Source: Picocystis sp. L7 (taxonomy: Eukaryota > Chlorophyta > Picocystophyceae > Picocystales > Picocystaceae). Taken from it: a stretch of DNA of 64,000 nucleotides. The notes beneath the pieces were generated by a model. That model did no database searches, had not been told where the DNA came from, and worked only from the letters and a program-made list of their open reading frames with translations. Positions 1-9,969 of the stretch are shown here, in pieces (the first letter of the stretch is position 1; every line of letters begins with the position of its first letter). The DNA lies in contig QXJR01000011.1 of assembly GCA_020975725.1 (NCBI GenBank), positions 434,001-498,000 of the forward strand, given 5' to 3'. The position numbers and the translations under genes were made by a program.

Positions 1-196
1 GCCGAGCGGTAGCCTTTCTGGGGGTGGGCACTCGAAGCATGGAAAGTGTGGTTGGACAGGTCCAAAGGTATTCGTAATTTTATTCTGGTCGTGATGGGCG
101 CATGTCGCTACCAACCTGCAGGCACCCGGCATGCCAGCATAGATGAGGCCAACAGAGGGCGCTGTTTCCCAATCAAATAACGGACGTGAGGGATGT

Positions 197-1476
197 TTAT
201 TCAGAGCACTTCAACACAACCTTTTTGCTCCTGTAAGCGCTCATGGCCAGCTCCACTCCCTCCTTAAACTGGGAGAGGGGGACCTCTTCCACACCTATGT
301 GGAGTTCTCCATCCCGAATGAGGGAAAGCACTTCTTTCATCATTTTCTCCTTCTCATCTACCCCGTGGCGTTGGGTCCAACGAGTCAACCAAAATCCATA
401 GCATTTGATGTCTTTGAAAATCATCAAAGATGTTGGCACGATCAATGGACGCTTAGACATCCCCCCATATGTTACAAGTGATGCTCCATCATCCAGCATT
501 TTCGCTAAGACTGTGCTCAGCTCCCCTCCAATACAATTAAGCCCCAGCTTTGCCCTCCCGATCATCTTAGAGGCAGCAAAAGCGTCATCCTTTGCCACCA
601 CAGCCGTGGCACCCAAGGCACGTAGCTCTTCCTGCAGCTCGTTGATCCTCGGCCTGCAAAAGCAAGTGCATACAACTCGTCAGTATTCGGTTTAGACCAC
701 CCCAAGGCATTTCGTCCAACGGTGCTGGTCAGAATTTAGACATGATGTAAACACAGGAACATAATCCTTCAGCCGAAAGATGGTGAATATTTGTTCTTGT
801 TTCCTCATCCCAGTTACCACCAACGGAGCGATTCGACTTGGATCTCGGCCAGGACCCGAAAGAAATGAACGTACCTTTCTCGCACGAGGTTGACAGTTTT
901 GATGCCACGTGCTGCAGCAAGTTGGATCACACAGCGGCCCACGCTGCTGTTTCCTCCATTCTGTACCACCACGTCCCCTTCTTGAAGTTCTGCAAAGTCG
1001 TTAAGCAATCTCAAAGCTGTGCAAGGATTGATTGATGCCGTGGCCACTTGCGAGACGGGGAGATCCGACGGCACGCGCATGAAGTGTTGATGGTTGTGCA
1101 CCGACTGATTCCTCCAGGTGCCTAGACCAGGCGCTTTGGGAATCACCCAATCTCCCTCTTGCAAGGATTGGACCTCCGCTCCGGCACGTTCTACGACTGC
1201 CACCCCTTCGTTTCCACCTATGGCAGGCAATTCTGGCTTGATGGGATAAGTCCCTTGGATCATGTTCAGGTCGGCAGGATTGATGGGCGCCGCCAACCAA
1301 CGCACGGCCACGTCCTGGGGTCCGCACGCCTCTGCGGTCGCACCCGTGGCCTTGCGAGCTTCCAACACGGCCGTAGGAGACCCATGTCTCGCGTACGCGA
1401 CCTCCATCTGCGCCGCAGCGCGCGTCGCGAACGCTCGCATCGCGAAACGCGCCGACGAGTGCACGCGCCACCACAT
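197..1476 (-). CDS. MECR: mitochondrial trans-2-enoyl-CoA/ACP reductase (2 exons)
   Basis: This enzyme reduces trans-2-enoyl thioesters with NADPH in the last step of mitochondrial fatty acid synthesis. I read two exons, 1476..875 and 653..197, giving 352 aa. The donor is GTACGT at 874 and the acceptor TTTGCAG at 654; the intron is 221 nt and splices in frame to continue the VRERPRINEL stretch that the family has after the Rossmann core. The N-terminus (residues 1-24) is rich in R, A and S and lacks acids, as in a mitochondrial presequence. The active-site segment INPADLNMIQGTYP includes the expected Tyr at residue 77, and NGGNSSVG at 173-180 is the nucleotide-binding loop. The start at 1476 is the first ATG in frame; upstream codons do not look coding. 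The stop TAA lies inside an AATAAA hexamer. GTTAAC lies 55 nt upstream of the start. Confidence 0.9.
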
Positions 1477-3230
1477 GGCGACGTCCAACTGTCTGCTGCT
1501 CCCATCCCTCCCATGTCGGTCCTCGTTCGTGTTAACACCTGCAAGTGAACTTGGAAACACTCCGTTTACGACCGAACAACAGAAAGGGTTCCCATTGGAT
1601 CTAACCACGTCCCTTGGCTGCTCAAGGGAAAGTTGGGGATGGGAAACCTGGGCGTGGCGCCTTCTTTCCCATCCTGCCCATGGTGGTCGCATAGGGCGCG
1701 GCCAAGTTCGCTCCGGACGGCCGCGGAGACCTAGCAATGCCGACATCGCGGTCGTTCAAGGGATGCGTCTTGTGCTTCAAGGCCCTGCAGGGGGACGAGT
1801 TTTCGCAACCGTGATGCACGGAGGGGACGGCTTGGCGATGAAGCATGTTTGGAACAGGCGCAAGGAGGAAGCGGTTTGGGGATTGATGGGGTGTGGTTCC
1901 ACCAAAGGCAAGCTCGTCAACCATGACCCGAACGCTATGCTTAACCTTTGGCGGTGCATGGCTTTGTCGGTCCCGCCAACCCAGCTGTGCCGTGTTGTAG
2001 TGCAAGGGCGGTTGTAGAACGTCGTCGGCAAGGTCATTCGATGGTAAAGAGAGAAGAGCATGCGGGCTGCTGCCGGGGCTGCCGGGCAACCTAATGGATT
2101 GGTGTGTGCTTTGGGCTAATTGTGTGCAAAGAAGCGCAAGGTACGCTAATGGTTGCTTGATACACCCTATAGCATTGTCGGTCGACGGTGTATACATAGT
2201 GGAGGACTGATGAAAAGCGAGTTGTTTCGCTTTTTTGCTAACCGAAGGAAGCACCATCCTGTCCACCCCCGACCTTCGCCAAGCGAACCGGTTAACCTTT
2301 TTTTTGACGCCCTCGAGTCGAAGCGGGATGCGGTTGGCATCGGGAGGGAGTTTCTTCTCCCCAGTAGGACCGAAGGGTTCGGATCCGAAGCCATGGGTGT
2401 TGGTCTGTCGAGAGCGGAATAAGTGTGTTGTTCGCTTCGGATGCAAAGCATCGCTAAAGCCCCGACGGATGCAGATGTGTCGACCTCCTCGGACTTAGGA
2501 AAGCAACATGTTTATATTATCATCGATGCACCACCGCTTGTTCAAGTGATCCAAGGTTTCCTTCCTCAAGCCATGAGCCAAGAAGTTGCGTACCCATTAA
2601 GATCATTGCGGGTATGCCCAACAAGTCGTCTCGTGCTCCTCACCCACAAGAAACTTATTGATCAAAGGAGAAAAGGTTGCTTCGTTTTTCAGAATTCCTT
2701 CAATCGTTCATTCCCTCTAGCCAATGTAGCATGTGGCTTGCTACAACCTTTTGCAAATTGTTGAGGGTGTTGCGACCTCGATCGCAACAACGGCAATGCC
2801 GTTGCCTCGATCGGAGTCAACGACAACGAGTCCACGTCTAGTCACCAACCCTGTATCGTCCCTATGCTGTCTCGAAAGAACCGTACTCTCTACTCGTGGT
2901 AGTCGAAACCCATCCATTGTCCATGTTTGGTCGTTCATCGGCCGCTCCAATCGGGGACGATAGAACGCTTCCCGTCCAAGCATGGTCTTGCCTTGCACAC
3001 ACACACACACACATGTGGTTCCAATCGATCGGATCCGGAGCGGAGAGGTCTTCCGTTGGAAAGCACGGCGAGTCGATCCCATCGCATTGCACTCGGCCTT
3101 TGGATCACGTGTTCGTCTCGCTTGGTTCATCTCGGTGGGGACCCTTCCTCCTCGCCAAGGGGAGGGTTTGACCGGGACCTTCTTCGGGTTCCGACCGGGT
3201 TCGTGTTCGTTCGGGATTGGAAGGGGGATT
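1477..3230. other. intergenic region between divergent MECR and SF3B5
   Basis: About 1.75 kb lies between two divergent starts. Open frames exist on both strands (for example near 1622-2446, minus) but none resembles a known protein. It holds GTTAAC at 1531-1536, a GGTTAACC palindrome at 2290-2297 far from either start, and a (CA)9 microsatellite at 2996-3013. I see no other supported feature. Confidence 0.6.
2996..3013. repeat. (CA)9 microsatellite
   Basis: Nine perfect CA dinucleotides lie in the SF3B5 upstream region, about 310 bp before its start codon. Confidence 0.9.
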
Positions 3231-3244
3231 CCCTTTTGAAAGGG
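3231..3244. promoter_or_regulatory. promoter palindrome CCCTTTTGAAAGGG (SF3B5)
   Basis: A 14-bp near-perfect inverted repeat ends 77 nt before the SF3B5 ATG. The same core recurs upstream of four other genes in the window, which suggests a shared core-promoter or factor-binding element. Confidence 0.5.
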
Positions 3245-3320
3245 AGGGTGTCGAGAAGCGAACCACATTGCATTTCGTCGGATCGAAGCAGCGCGTCGCG
3301 CACTCGCATCTGCACGTGGC

Positions 3321-3596
3321 ATGGAAAGCGCGAGCGATCGTTTGGCGCTGAACGCGCAGCTGGAGACGTTGCAGGCCAAGTACGTGGGAACCGGCCATCC
3401 GGACGTGTCCCGAGAGGAGTGGGCCCAGAACATACATCGCGACAGCTATGCTTCCTTCCTCGGCCATCACCACATGCTGGCGTACGTCGCCACGGCCGAG
3501 AACGAATCCACTGCACGCGTCAAACACGGCATGCTGCAGAAGATGTTCCAGCCCTGCGGATCCACCGAAAGCAAGGAAGAACGGATGGAAGACTGA
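3321..3596 (+). CDS. SF3B5: splicing factor 3B subunit 5 (SF3b10)
   Basis: This is a small subunit of the SF3b part of U2 snRNP, which contacts SF3B1 and SF3B3 when the branch point is recognised in the nucleus. The 91-aa product is full length for a family of about 86 aa. Diagnostic stretches include LNAQLETLQAKYVGTGHPD, HRDSYASFLGHH and AENESTARVKHGMLQKM followed by QPCG. The ATG at 3321 matches the family start. The gene is single-exon, and the next gene on the same strand begins only 182 nt after the stop. The palindrome at 3231-3244 sits 77-90 nt upstream. Confidence 0.95.
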   Translation: MESASDRLALNAQLETLQAKYVGTGHPDVSREEWAQNIHRDSYASFLGHHHMLAYVATAENESTARVKHGMLQKMFQPCGSTESKEERMED

Positions 3597-3777
3597 AGGT
3601 CTGCGACGGTGGAAGGAGGAGACGTGGACGTGTCGCAGGCACGTGGCGTGCCGTGCTGAAGCCAAACAGAGGACGCTCGGGAAGATCGGAACGGCCACCA
3701 GGACTGCAGAAGGGAGTGATTACGCGACCGTCGTGGGCGAGAACGCGGCCTTGGGAGGGGAAGGGATCGTACTCTCC

Positions 3778-4392
3778 ATGGAAGAGTTCTTCTCGGCTTT
3801 CGCTGGACCCTCCTCCACTCCGCAACAAGGGATGGAAGGGTTCCAAGGGAGATCGGATCCGGTGGAAGTGCTCACCTACTACCTCGATGAGGATCAGCGA
3901 GCACGAGAAGACGAGATCGAACCTTGGGAAATCCAACAGAAGTCCCACGGTATTCGCATCATGTTCACCTCCAGATTCTCTTCCGCAGAAGGGTCCCCGG
4001 TGCTGCCGGTGATCCCCCATGCCCGCACGGCGATTTCTGTGCCTGAAATCATTGCCAACAACGCCAGGATCCGGGTGGTGGCTGGAAACTATGGAGGGAT
4101 TGCAGTTCCCCCGCCTCTGAGTGACTTTCTACTCCTGGACGTGAGGATTAGGTCGGGACTGGATGCGGAATTGGACCTTCCAGGACAACTTGCATCTGTG
4201 GTGTACCTGCTGGAAGGTGTGGCGATCTTTGGCAAGTCCGACGCCTCGGTTGAGTCAACTGCGTACATTGGGGAGGGTCACAGCCTGCACCTACCAGCAA
4301 TGGGTAAAGTTGGCAGCAGTTTGCACATCAAGACCCACCCCTGGGAAGATGCTCGCTTTCTGGTGTTGGCGGAGGAAAGCAAAAAAGAGTAG
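3778..4392 (+). CDS. short pirin-like cupin protein lacking the N-terminal cupin
   Basis: The 204-aa product matches the C-terminal half of pirins. ARIRVVAGNYGG is the pirin VRVIAG signature, and a beta-rich cupin follows with GQLASVVYLLEG and IGEGHSLHL. Family pirins are near 290 aa and carry an iron-binding N-terminal cupin with HPHRGFE and HSE motifs. Here the equivalent region is a short acidic stretch (DPVEVLTYYLDED) without those histidines, so iron binding and quercetinase activity are unlikely; a protein-binding or structural role is inferred. No ATG occurs in any frame between the SF3B5 stop and 3778, so this start is well supported, although the in-frame sequence just upstream also looks pirin-like (GIVLSMEEFF), leaving room for an unseen upstream exon. 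Convergent with the PLATZ gene. Confidence 0.7.
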   Translation: MEEFFSAFAGPSSTPQQGMEGFQGRSDPVEVLTYYLDEDQRAREDEIEPWEIQQKSHGIRIMFTSRFSSAEGSPVLPVIPHARTAISVPEIIANNARIRVVAGNYGGIAVPPPLSDFLLLDVRIRSGLDAELDLPGQLASVVYLLEGVAIFGKSDASVESTAYIGEGHSLHLPAMGKVGSSLHIKTHPWEDARFLVLAEESKKE

Positions 4393-4579
4393 ATGTAAGT
4401 TCTGATGATTCTCTCTGTGAGTTTATGAACTGAGATGTTGTCCCCTGCTGTTTATCTTCTGCTGTGCAGTCAGGGGACCCATGGATGCCATAATGAAATA
4501 ATGCAAAATGCGACCTGTTCTATCCTACGCTTTCCATGTTCTAGCTATGCTAGCAACTTGTTCCCGCTTTTGCATTGCC

Positions 4580-5278
4580 TCACACCATAGGAGATCTTGA
4601 TGGTGTACCTTTCCGTCTATTTTTGTGATTCCGTTCGTGGAGGTATCGTCCTAGCTTGGATGACTGCAATTTGCTGCTGGATTGGTTCGTTGAATGCAAG
4701 TTTTTCAACCTCTTGGCCACAGGGCTGTCCGCGGAGGATTCGGGGGAGGAGAGCCCGTCATCTCCTTGCCTGGGCAAGAGGTTGAACCTTCCGTTCTTGG
4801 AGATAGCTACCTTGCAGGCCAGGCTGCAGAAGCTGAACCCGTCCCTCAATGGACGACTGCAAAATTTGCATTGGCACTGGGACTTCCCAGCTCCTGCTTT
4901 CCCGCTCCCTGGTTTGTTTTGAGGCCTTTGATCCAGAAAGATCACCCTGGAGGCATTGATCACGTAGGTCTGTACACCGCTGGGTTCGAGGTGTCGATGC
5001 AGATCTTGCACCTTGACCACGTTGTGATAGACGTACCTCCTGATTTGCAGTACGGTATGATCGTAGTGATCCGACAGGCAGTGCTGGCACATCGCCTCGC
5101 CACCGCAGGTGAGGCAGAAGAACGTCCTTTCGTTCTTCTTCAACCCTGGGTGCTCCTGGCACTCGTCGAAGAATGTGCTGGAGAGCAGCCTGGGCAGCCA
5201 GGGTTGAATTTTCATCTCTTCCTCCGCCTCTTCCTCGGAGGTCGGCAGAGAGGATTCTTTGTCCTGTTCGATCGCCAT
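4580..5278 (-). CDS. PLATZ-family zinc-binding transcription factor
   Basis: PLATZ proteins are zinc-dependent DNA-binding repressors known mainly from plants. From the chosen start the product is 232 aa. The full domain is present: WLPRLLSSTFFDECQEHP, then paired zinc ligands in FFCLTCGGEAMCQHCLSDH, the core IRRYVYHNVVKV, the segment SGVQTYVINASRVIFL, and a second ligand cluster CKFCSRPL and FCSLACKV. The C-terminus is a Ser/Lys-rich tail. In-frame ATGs also occur at 5350 and 5422, giving up to 280 aa, but that extension is an Arg-rich reading of GC-rich upstream sequence, and 5278 leaves the usual short leader before the domain. Presence of PLATZ is one argument for a green-lineage host. 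Confidence 0.85.
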   Translation of the reverse strand: MAIEQDKESSLPTSEEEAEEEMKIQPWLPRLLSSTFFDECQEHPGLKKNERTFFCLTCGGEAMCQHCLSDHYDHTVLQIRRYVYHNVVKVQDLHRHLEPSGVQTYVINASRVIFLDQRPQNKPGSGKAGAGKSQCQCKFCSRPLRDGFSFCSLACKVAISKNGRFNLLPRQGDDGLSSPESSADSPVAKRLKNLHSTNQSSSKLQSSKLGRYLHERNHKNRRKGTPSRSPMV

Positions 5279-7284
5279 CCATCTCACGTCAGTTCCAGCT
5301 CGTCCTTCCCACCTCCGTCGCACCGACTTCCGCTTGCCCTCGCGCTCCATGTTTCGTCTGGCGGATCGCGGATCGCTCCTCCTTCGCCGTCCCTTCCAAT
5401 TGGATCGTGGGACACGCACCATGATCAAGGGAATTCTGTTCTCGAAGCGCAGGATGCGAATCGCGACGGAAGGCCGCTCGTCGCCAATTTTGCGCGCTCT
5501 CGAGGTCGACGTGACCTCTCCAAGCGCCTGAAGGGGACGTTCGCGACGAGGACCGCGGACGGGGACGTCCTCCGCCACCGATGGCGAGACGGGACCGCGG
5601 AGGAGCGGAGGCGTGGGGCGAAAGGAGAGTGCAAGAACGAGGATCGCAGAGGACGGAGTCCTCGTCGGGGCGTGCGATCCTGGGGGACCCCAAGGTCGCC
5701 TCCCTCGAAGATCTGTAGCTGGATGACAGGGATCCCACCCTCACGAGAGAGGCTGAGGGGGAGAAAGGGGGGGAAAAAGATGGACTTGGCTGTGGTCCTC
5801 GTCTCCACCCCGACTTGGGAAGAACATGTGCAAGCAGAGCCGCCTTGAAAAAATCTACCTGGGAAAAGGCTGGAAGGAGAGCTTATCCTTTCGAAATTCC
5901 CTGGATCGGTGGGAGAGGGAGATTCGTGGGCCGGATGCCAGGTGTGGAGACCGAGGGTGAACCGGGGTCCCCTTCCTCTACGAAGATTGCAGCGATGAGG
6001 GAGATAAGAAAGGTAGAGGTTTGGGTCCGATGGCCATCGGGTGGAAAAGGCCGCAGAGGAAGACCCCCCGGGGGATTCCTCCGCGATCACGTGTTCTTCG
6101 TTCGAACGTTCGAACGGTGTGCCTTTCGTTCGCGTTCGAAGGAAACGTGGGTCGCAGAGGAACGGCGCCCACCGTCCAATCGCTGCAATGGAATTCACCC
6201 CGACCACAAACGGATTGACAGGCTGTACACAACACCGAAGCGACGACCGTTGGCCTGCCCCTGCGGATATACCTCACAACCGGTTTGCTCGAACGGTTAC
6301 GGACCACAACCGCTGGGATGGCTTGGCTTCTCCATCCGGCGCACGTCGAAACGAAAAGGGACGGCGGAATTGCACCAGCGGTCGGCGGGAAACCTTCAGC
6401 CGCCGCCCTCGACGGGCAAACACGTCCCTTCGAACGGTTCCCGATGGATCGATTGCGCTCACGTGATCGGGGCGAGGAATCCATGCCTTCCTTTGGTCTT
6501 TCAGCACCCTCATGGAGAGGAATCTGGGGCGAAGGGGAACGTCCCCCGACGTTGACAGTGCTGGAACGAGGGCGGGGAAATATCTCCCAACCGCCCTGCA
6601 CACAATGGAGCCAGTAACGAAGGCGGAAGGATAAACATGAAACGGATTGGTAATCCAGCCTGGAGAGGTCTCAATAGTGCACGCCGTGCAAACAGATTTT
6701 TTCATTCACGATGAAGACAGCTTGCCACAACGTCAAATTACAATGCCCCTAGTGCAAACGTAGCAATGGCAAGCTTCCATGAAGATGGGTGAATTTACGG
6801 CAGAGCTACAGTACAGCGACAAGGGATGTACGTATGCCCTTGTCCACTGCGAAGGGTAAGCAATATATGGATGGTGTCGGCCGCAAAATCGCAAACTAAA
6901 CATATGTTGGCACATAGCTTCGCCTGCAGGCTCGAGGATCCAAGGACATCAGGTTCGACGTGAGGTGGACTTCAGCTGCTGGCAGAAGGTCTGCCATGGC
7001 ATGAATGCTTGTCAACCACACAACGCCAACCACTTAAATTCGTGCCTTCGAGCTAAACCCCTAGGTTTAAAGAGTCTGCTGATTGGTCCAATATCTACCA
7101 CCAAGCAACGGGGTGGCCAGCAGTTTCTTCCAACATCCTCAATGATTACCCTCCAAATAGCCCAACGTTTTCCATTGAAATATTTACATTGGATTGGCAA
7201 TGCTAGTCTGAATGATCAAAGCACTTCGAAACTGCAAGTTGCATTGCGTTTCGTCAAGTCCAAGCTAGGCGTAAGGCAGTTGTG
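5279..7284. other. gap between PLATZ start and ALG3 3' end
   Basis: About 2 kb. The part nearer PLATZ is GC-rich and full of short palindromes, such as a TTTCGAAAGG core near 5890 and nested TTCGAACG repeats near 6105-6120. The part nearer ALG3 is AT-richer 3' sequence. Several open frames of 130-260 codons occur but none has recognisable protein character. Confidence 0.5.
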
Positions 7285-8565
7285 TCACCTCAGTTTGGAC
7301 CTCGACTTGTCTTGCGCCGAGTGCACAGATCCCGCTTTCGAACGCCACAATGCTACCAGTAGACAAGTATGAGATATGAAGAGCAGCGTGGAACTGTAAT
7401 TATTTGATGGAAAGACGTTCCAGCATATCTCGATCGTAAGCCACAGAGCAACTCTTATTCTTGTCGGGAGATTTGTTTTCCAGAGTAAGAAGGGAATCAT
7501 GTGAAAGTACCAGGAATAGAACTGGTAATGTAGTGACCTTGCGAAGAAAATCCCGATCAAATTTCCAGTGAAGAGTACAGTTGTGATGCGATCAGGTGAG
7601 GCAACGGCCCTCTTTCTCGTCTTACACTTGTGAAGGGAGGCCCTGATTCCCCCCATGCCTTTGCACCATACGAGATGTGCAAATAAGAGTAGCACTAGCA
7701 GATGCATTAGTAGAAGACATGTTGCAAAGATTCCCGAGGAGAAAATGCCTTCTGGTAGGAACTTGAAGTTGACTGACCAGAAGTGGATGAATTTCCTTCC
7801 GACATTGAACGCATTCTTGACATACATCCAGGCATCAGACATGATGAAGGGCAAACCCAATGCAATTTGGATGGAACCTGCTATGGCGATTGCTCCAACT
7901 GCCCTGTAAAAACCAGAAATTTGAAGCATGAGCATCAGTAAAGGAGGTGCCATGAGGAGCACGTTCATCTTCACAGACACTCCCAGGCTGAAGAGCACAA
8001 GACCAAAAATCCAGTGGCATCTCTGAAAGGCCAATATAGATGCGTAGCTAAACAGCATGGCAAAGCAGTCATTAAAAAGACGCAGCATGTATATAGAATG
8101 AACTCTCTTCGACAAGATCAGCAAGGAGAAGGCCCATGGTGGGACAACAGATGCGCGGATGTACACAGCAGACACAGTCGCGAGTGTCAGCAAGTAAATA
8201 GCCCAAAAGAGGATCTGTGCAGTAAATATATCACCTCCTGTGAGTTTCTGTAAGATTGCATAGATGTAAACGTATCCTGCAGGATACACACATGGTCCAG
8301 TCCCCCCCACGAGCTTCGAGTAGTTTCGTTCTCCGTTCCGGAAGGATTCGACTTGCGACATGTATGCTTCCCAATCGATTTCTGTGTAAGGTACTTTATA
8401 CACCACCAATGCGCTGATCACAGCATCCACCAGCACGAACACGATTGCCACGAAGGTGGCAGCTTCCCAATCGCTTGGCGTTCGGAGTCTTCTCCACCAA
8501 ACGTTCAGAGCTGCCATTGCCTGGTCGGCGCCTCCGGTCTTTTCCTTGCCTTTGACACGACCCAT
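7285..8565 (-). CDS. ALG3: dolichyl-P-Man:Man5GlcNAc2-PP-dolichol alpha-1,3-mannosyltransferase
   Basis: ALG3 adds the sixth mannose to the dolichol-linked N-glycan precursor on the ER lumen side, using Dol-P-Man. The 426-aa product has the family's multi-TM architecture and length. The first luminal loop carries YTEIDWEAYMSQVESF with the conserved Asp/Glu pair, followed by GPCVYPAGYVYIYAIL, and later IFARSLHYQFYSWYFHMIPF and TLLFISH. The C-terminus is short and basic. The ATG at 8565 is close before the first membrane segment. A GAAGTTAAC element lies about 130 nt upstream on the same strand orientation. Single exon. Confidence 0.95.
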   Translation of the reverse strand: MGRVKGKEKTGGADQAMAALNVWWRRLRTPSDWEAATFVAIVFVLVDAVISALVVYKVPYTEIDWEAYMSQVESFRNGERNYSKLVGGTGPCVYPAGYVYIYAILQKLTGGDIFTAQILFWAIYLLTLATVSAVYIRASVVPPWAFSLLILSKRVHSIYMLRLFNDCFAMLFSYASILAFQRCHWIFGLVLFSLGVSVKMNVLLMAPPLLMLMLQISGFYRAVGAIAIAGSIQIALGLPFIMSDAWMYVKNAFNVGRKFIHFWSVNFKFLPEGIFSSGIFATCLLLMHLLVLLLFAHLVWCKGMGGIRASLHKCKTRKRAVASPDRITTVLFTGNLIGIFFARSLHYQFYSWYFHMIPFLLWKTNLPTRIRVALWLTIEICWNVFPSNNYSSTLLFISHTCLLVALWRSKAGSVHSAQDKSRSKLR

Positions 8566-9213
8566 TCACGCCTGGCGTTCGAATCTTCCCTCTTCTACGT
8601 CCAAAGATGCGCCAGCTTCTGCCTGTGCGACGTGCAATCTGGATGGCGCCGAGCTTCGATCCTCGACACCTTCGAACGACATTTGTTTCGTTCGAAGTTA
8701 ACCCAGGAGGGCCTGACTGGACGTCTGGGCATCGTCGGTCAAGGACTGCGGTGTGGGAAGGTGTCGCTGCGGTGCAAGCAGACCTGGATGGACACGTTTG
8801 CATGCGGGAATACAGAGTTCCGTGGGTTTCCGGCACGTTGGAATCGAAACTGTGCACGGAAGACGTCCATGGAAAGCTGTGCGATGGTCCTGTGCCAAAG
8901 TTTCCCACGGGAAACCAGGACCAGGAGCACTCCATCGTGTTGCCTGGACTGATCCACCATTCTTACCTCTCTTTCACGGAACCAACCGCAGTACCAGTGC
9001 CGGAACCGATTTCAATTTCACGCCAAGCCTTTCCTGAGACGCGCGCGCGTCGTCTTGACGATCCAGGCGTCCGCCGCTCCACCTCCCACATCCGTTTCGA
9101 CGGTTGTGGGGTCGACAACCACTTTACGGTTACGGTTGTCGAGGATGGGGAAGGGGCCCTGGCTCGACCCTCTGGCGAAGAGGGAACACCAGAGCGAAGC
9201 TGTCCCCAGGAGC
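8566..9213. promoter_or_regulatory. shared upstream region of ALG3 (-) and histidine phosphatase (+)
   Basis: This divergent intergenic region of about 650 bp contains TCGAAGTTAAC at 8692-8702, identical over 11 bp to the element before the acyl-CoA oxidase gene, and a TTACGGTTACGG repeat near 9122-9135. No further gene is evident. Confidence 0.5.
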
Positions 9214-9804
9214 ATGAAGCTTTACGTGCTGCGCCACGAGCGCAGGTCGCCTTACGAGGCTTCCTTCGACACGCCACTCACGGAAGAAGGAAATCGAAGG
9301 GCCGGAGAGATCGTGGTGGGAAAGCTGGAGCAGGTGGATCCCACGCATGTGTATTCGAGCCCCTTCCTTCGGGTCCTGCAGACCATTGAACCTTACATGA
9401 AAAAGATCCACAAGCACAATTTGGATGCGCCTCGAGCGAAAGTGGAGTACAGCCTTTACGAGTTCCCCAACCCTGAGCCTTATCCTTACGTCAGCTTCGT
9501 TCCGGAGGAGTGGCTGGCGCGATTCTACGTGGATCCAGACTACCAATCATTCATGACGCCAGAGGAGCTGAAGGAATGGGGATTCGTAGATCTTCATCGC
9601 AGGACGGCAAGATTTTTGAAGCACCTGATTGAGAAACATGGAGCCACGAACGACAAGATACTGCTGGCCTCGCACAGATTTGTAGCGCACTCTCTCATGC
9701 ATGTATGTACGAGGGAAAGCACGCGACACATGGACATGAGACAAGGTCAAGTGGTGGAACTTGATTGGGAAAACGCTGCTCCGGATTTCTTCTTGAACCG
9801 GTAA
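9214..9804 (+). CDS. histidine phosphatase family protein
   Basis: This is a member of the phosphoglycerate-mutase-like phosphatases, which use a phosphohistidine intermediate. The 196-aa product opens with MKLYVLRHERR, where LRHE carries the nucleophilic His and following Glu/Arg. It then shows DTPLTEEGNRRAG and YSSPFLRVLQT, the usual second arginine region. The second active-site His is probably in ILLASHRFVAHS, although the common SHG is replaced by SHR. An in-frame ATG at 9145 would add 23 residues; I chose 9214 because the family begins directly at the RH motif. Substrate is unknown. The gene converges with the GAT-domain gene 165 bp away. Confidence 0.82.
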   Translation: MKLYVLRHERRSPYEASFDTPLTEEGNRRAGEIVVGKLEQVDPTHVYSSPFLRVLQTIEPYMKKIHKHNLDAPRAKVEYSLYEFPNPEPYPYVSFVPEEWLARFYVDPDYQSFMTPEELKEWGFVDLHRRTARFLKHLIEKHGATNDKILLASHRFVAHSLMHVCTRESTRHMDMRQGQVVELDWENAAPDFFLNR

Positions 9805-9969
9805 GGAACCACTCCGAAACCATTGTTCGCAAATCATGCCTCAAAACAAGTTACATGCAAAGGTCCAGTACTGCGTGAGAACCCTTTGGTGGATAATCGG
9901 GTCCCGGTAACGCCAAGATGACGTACTCCATGCAAACTTTCTCGGGGCCCAAAGAAGATGTTGTTCACA

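Noticed and set aside
1622-2446. 274-codon minus-strand open frame upstream of MECR
   Set aside because: No domain, His/Pro/Ser-rich reading of promoter sequence; GGTTAACC nearby is not enough to call a gene.
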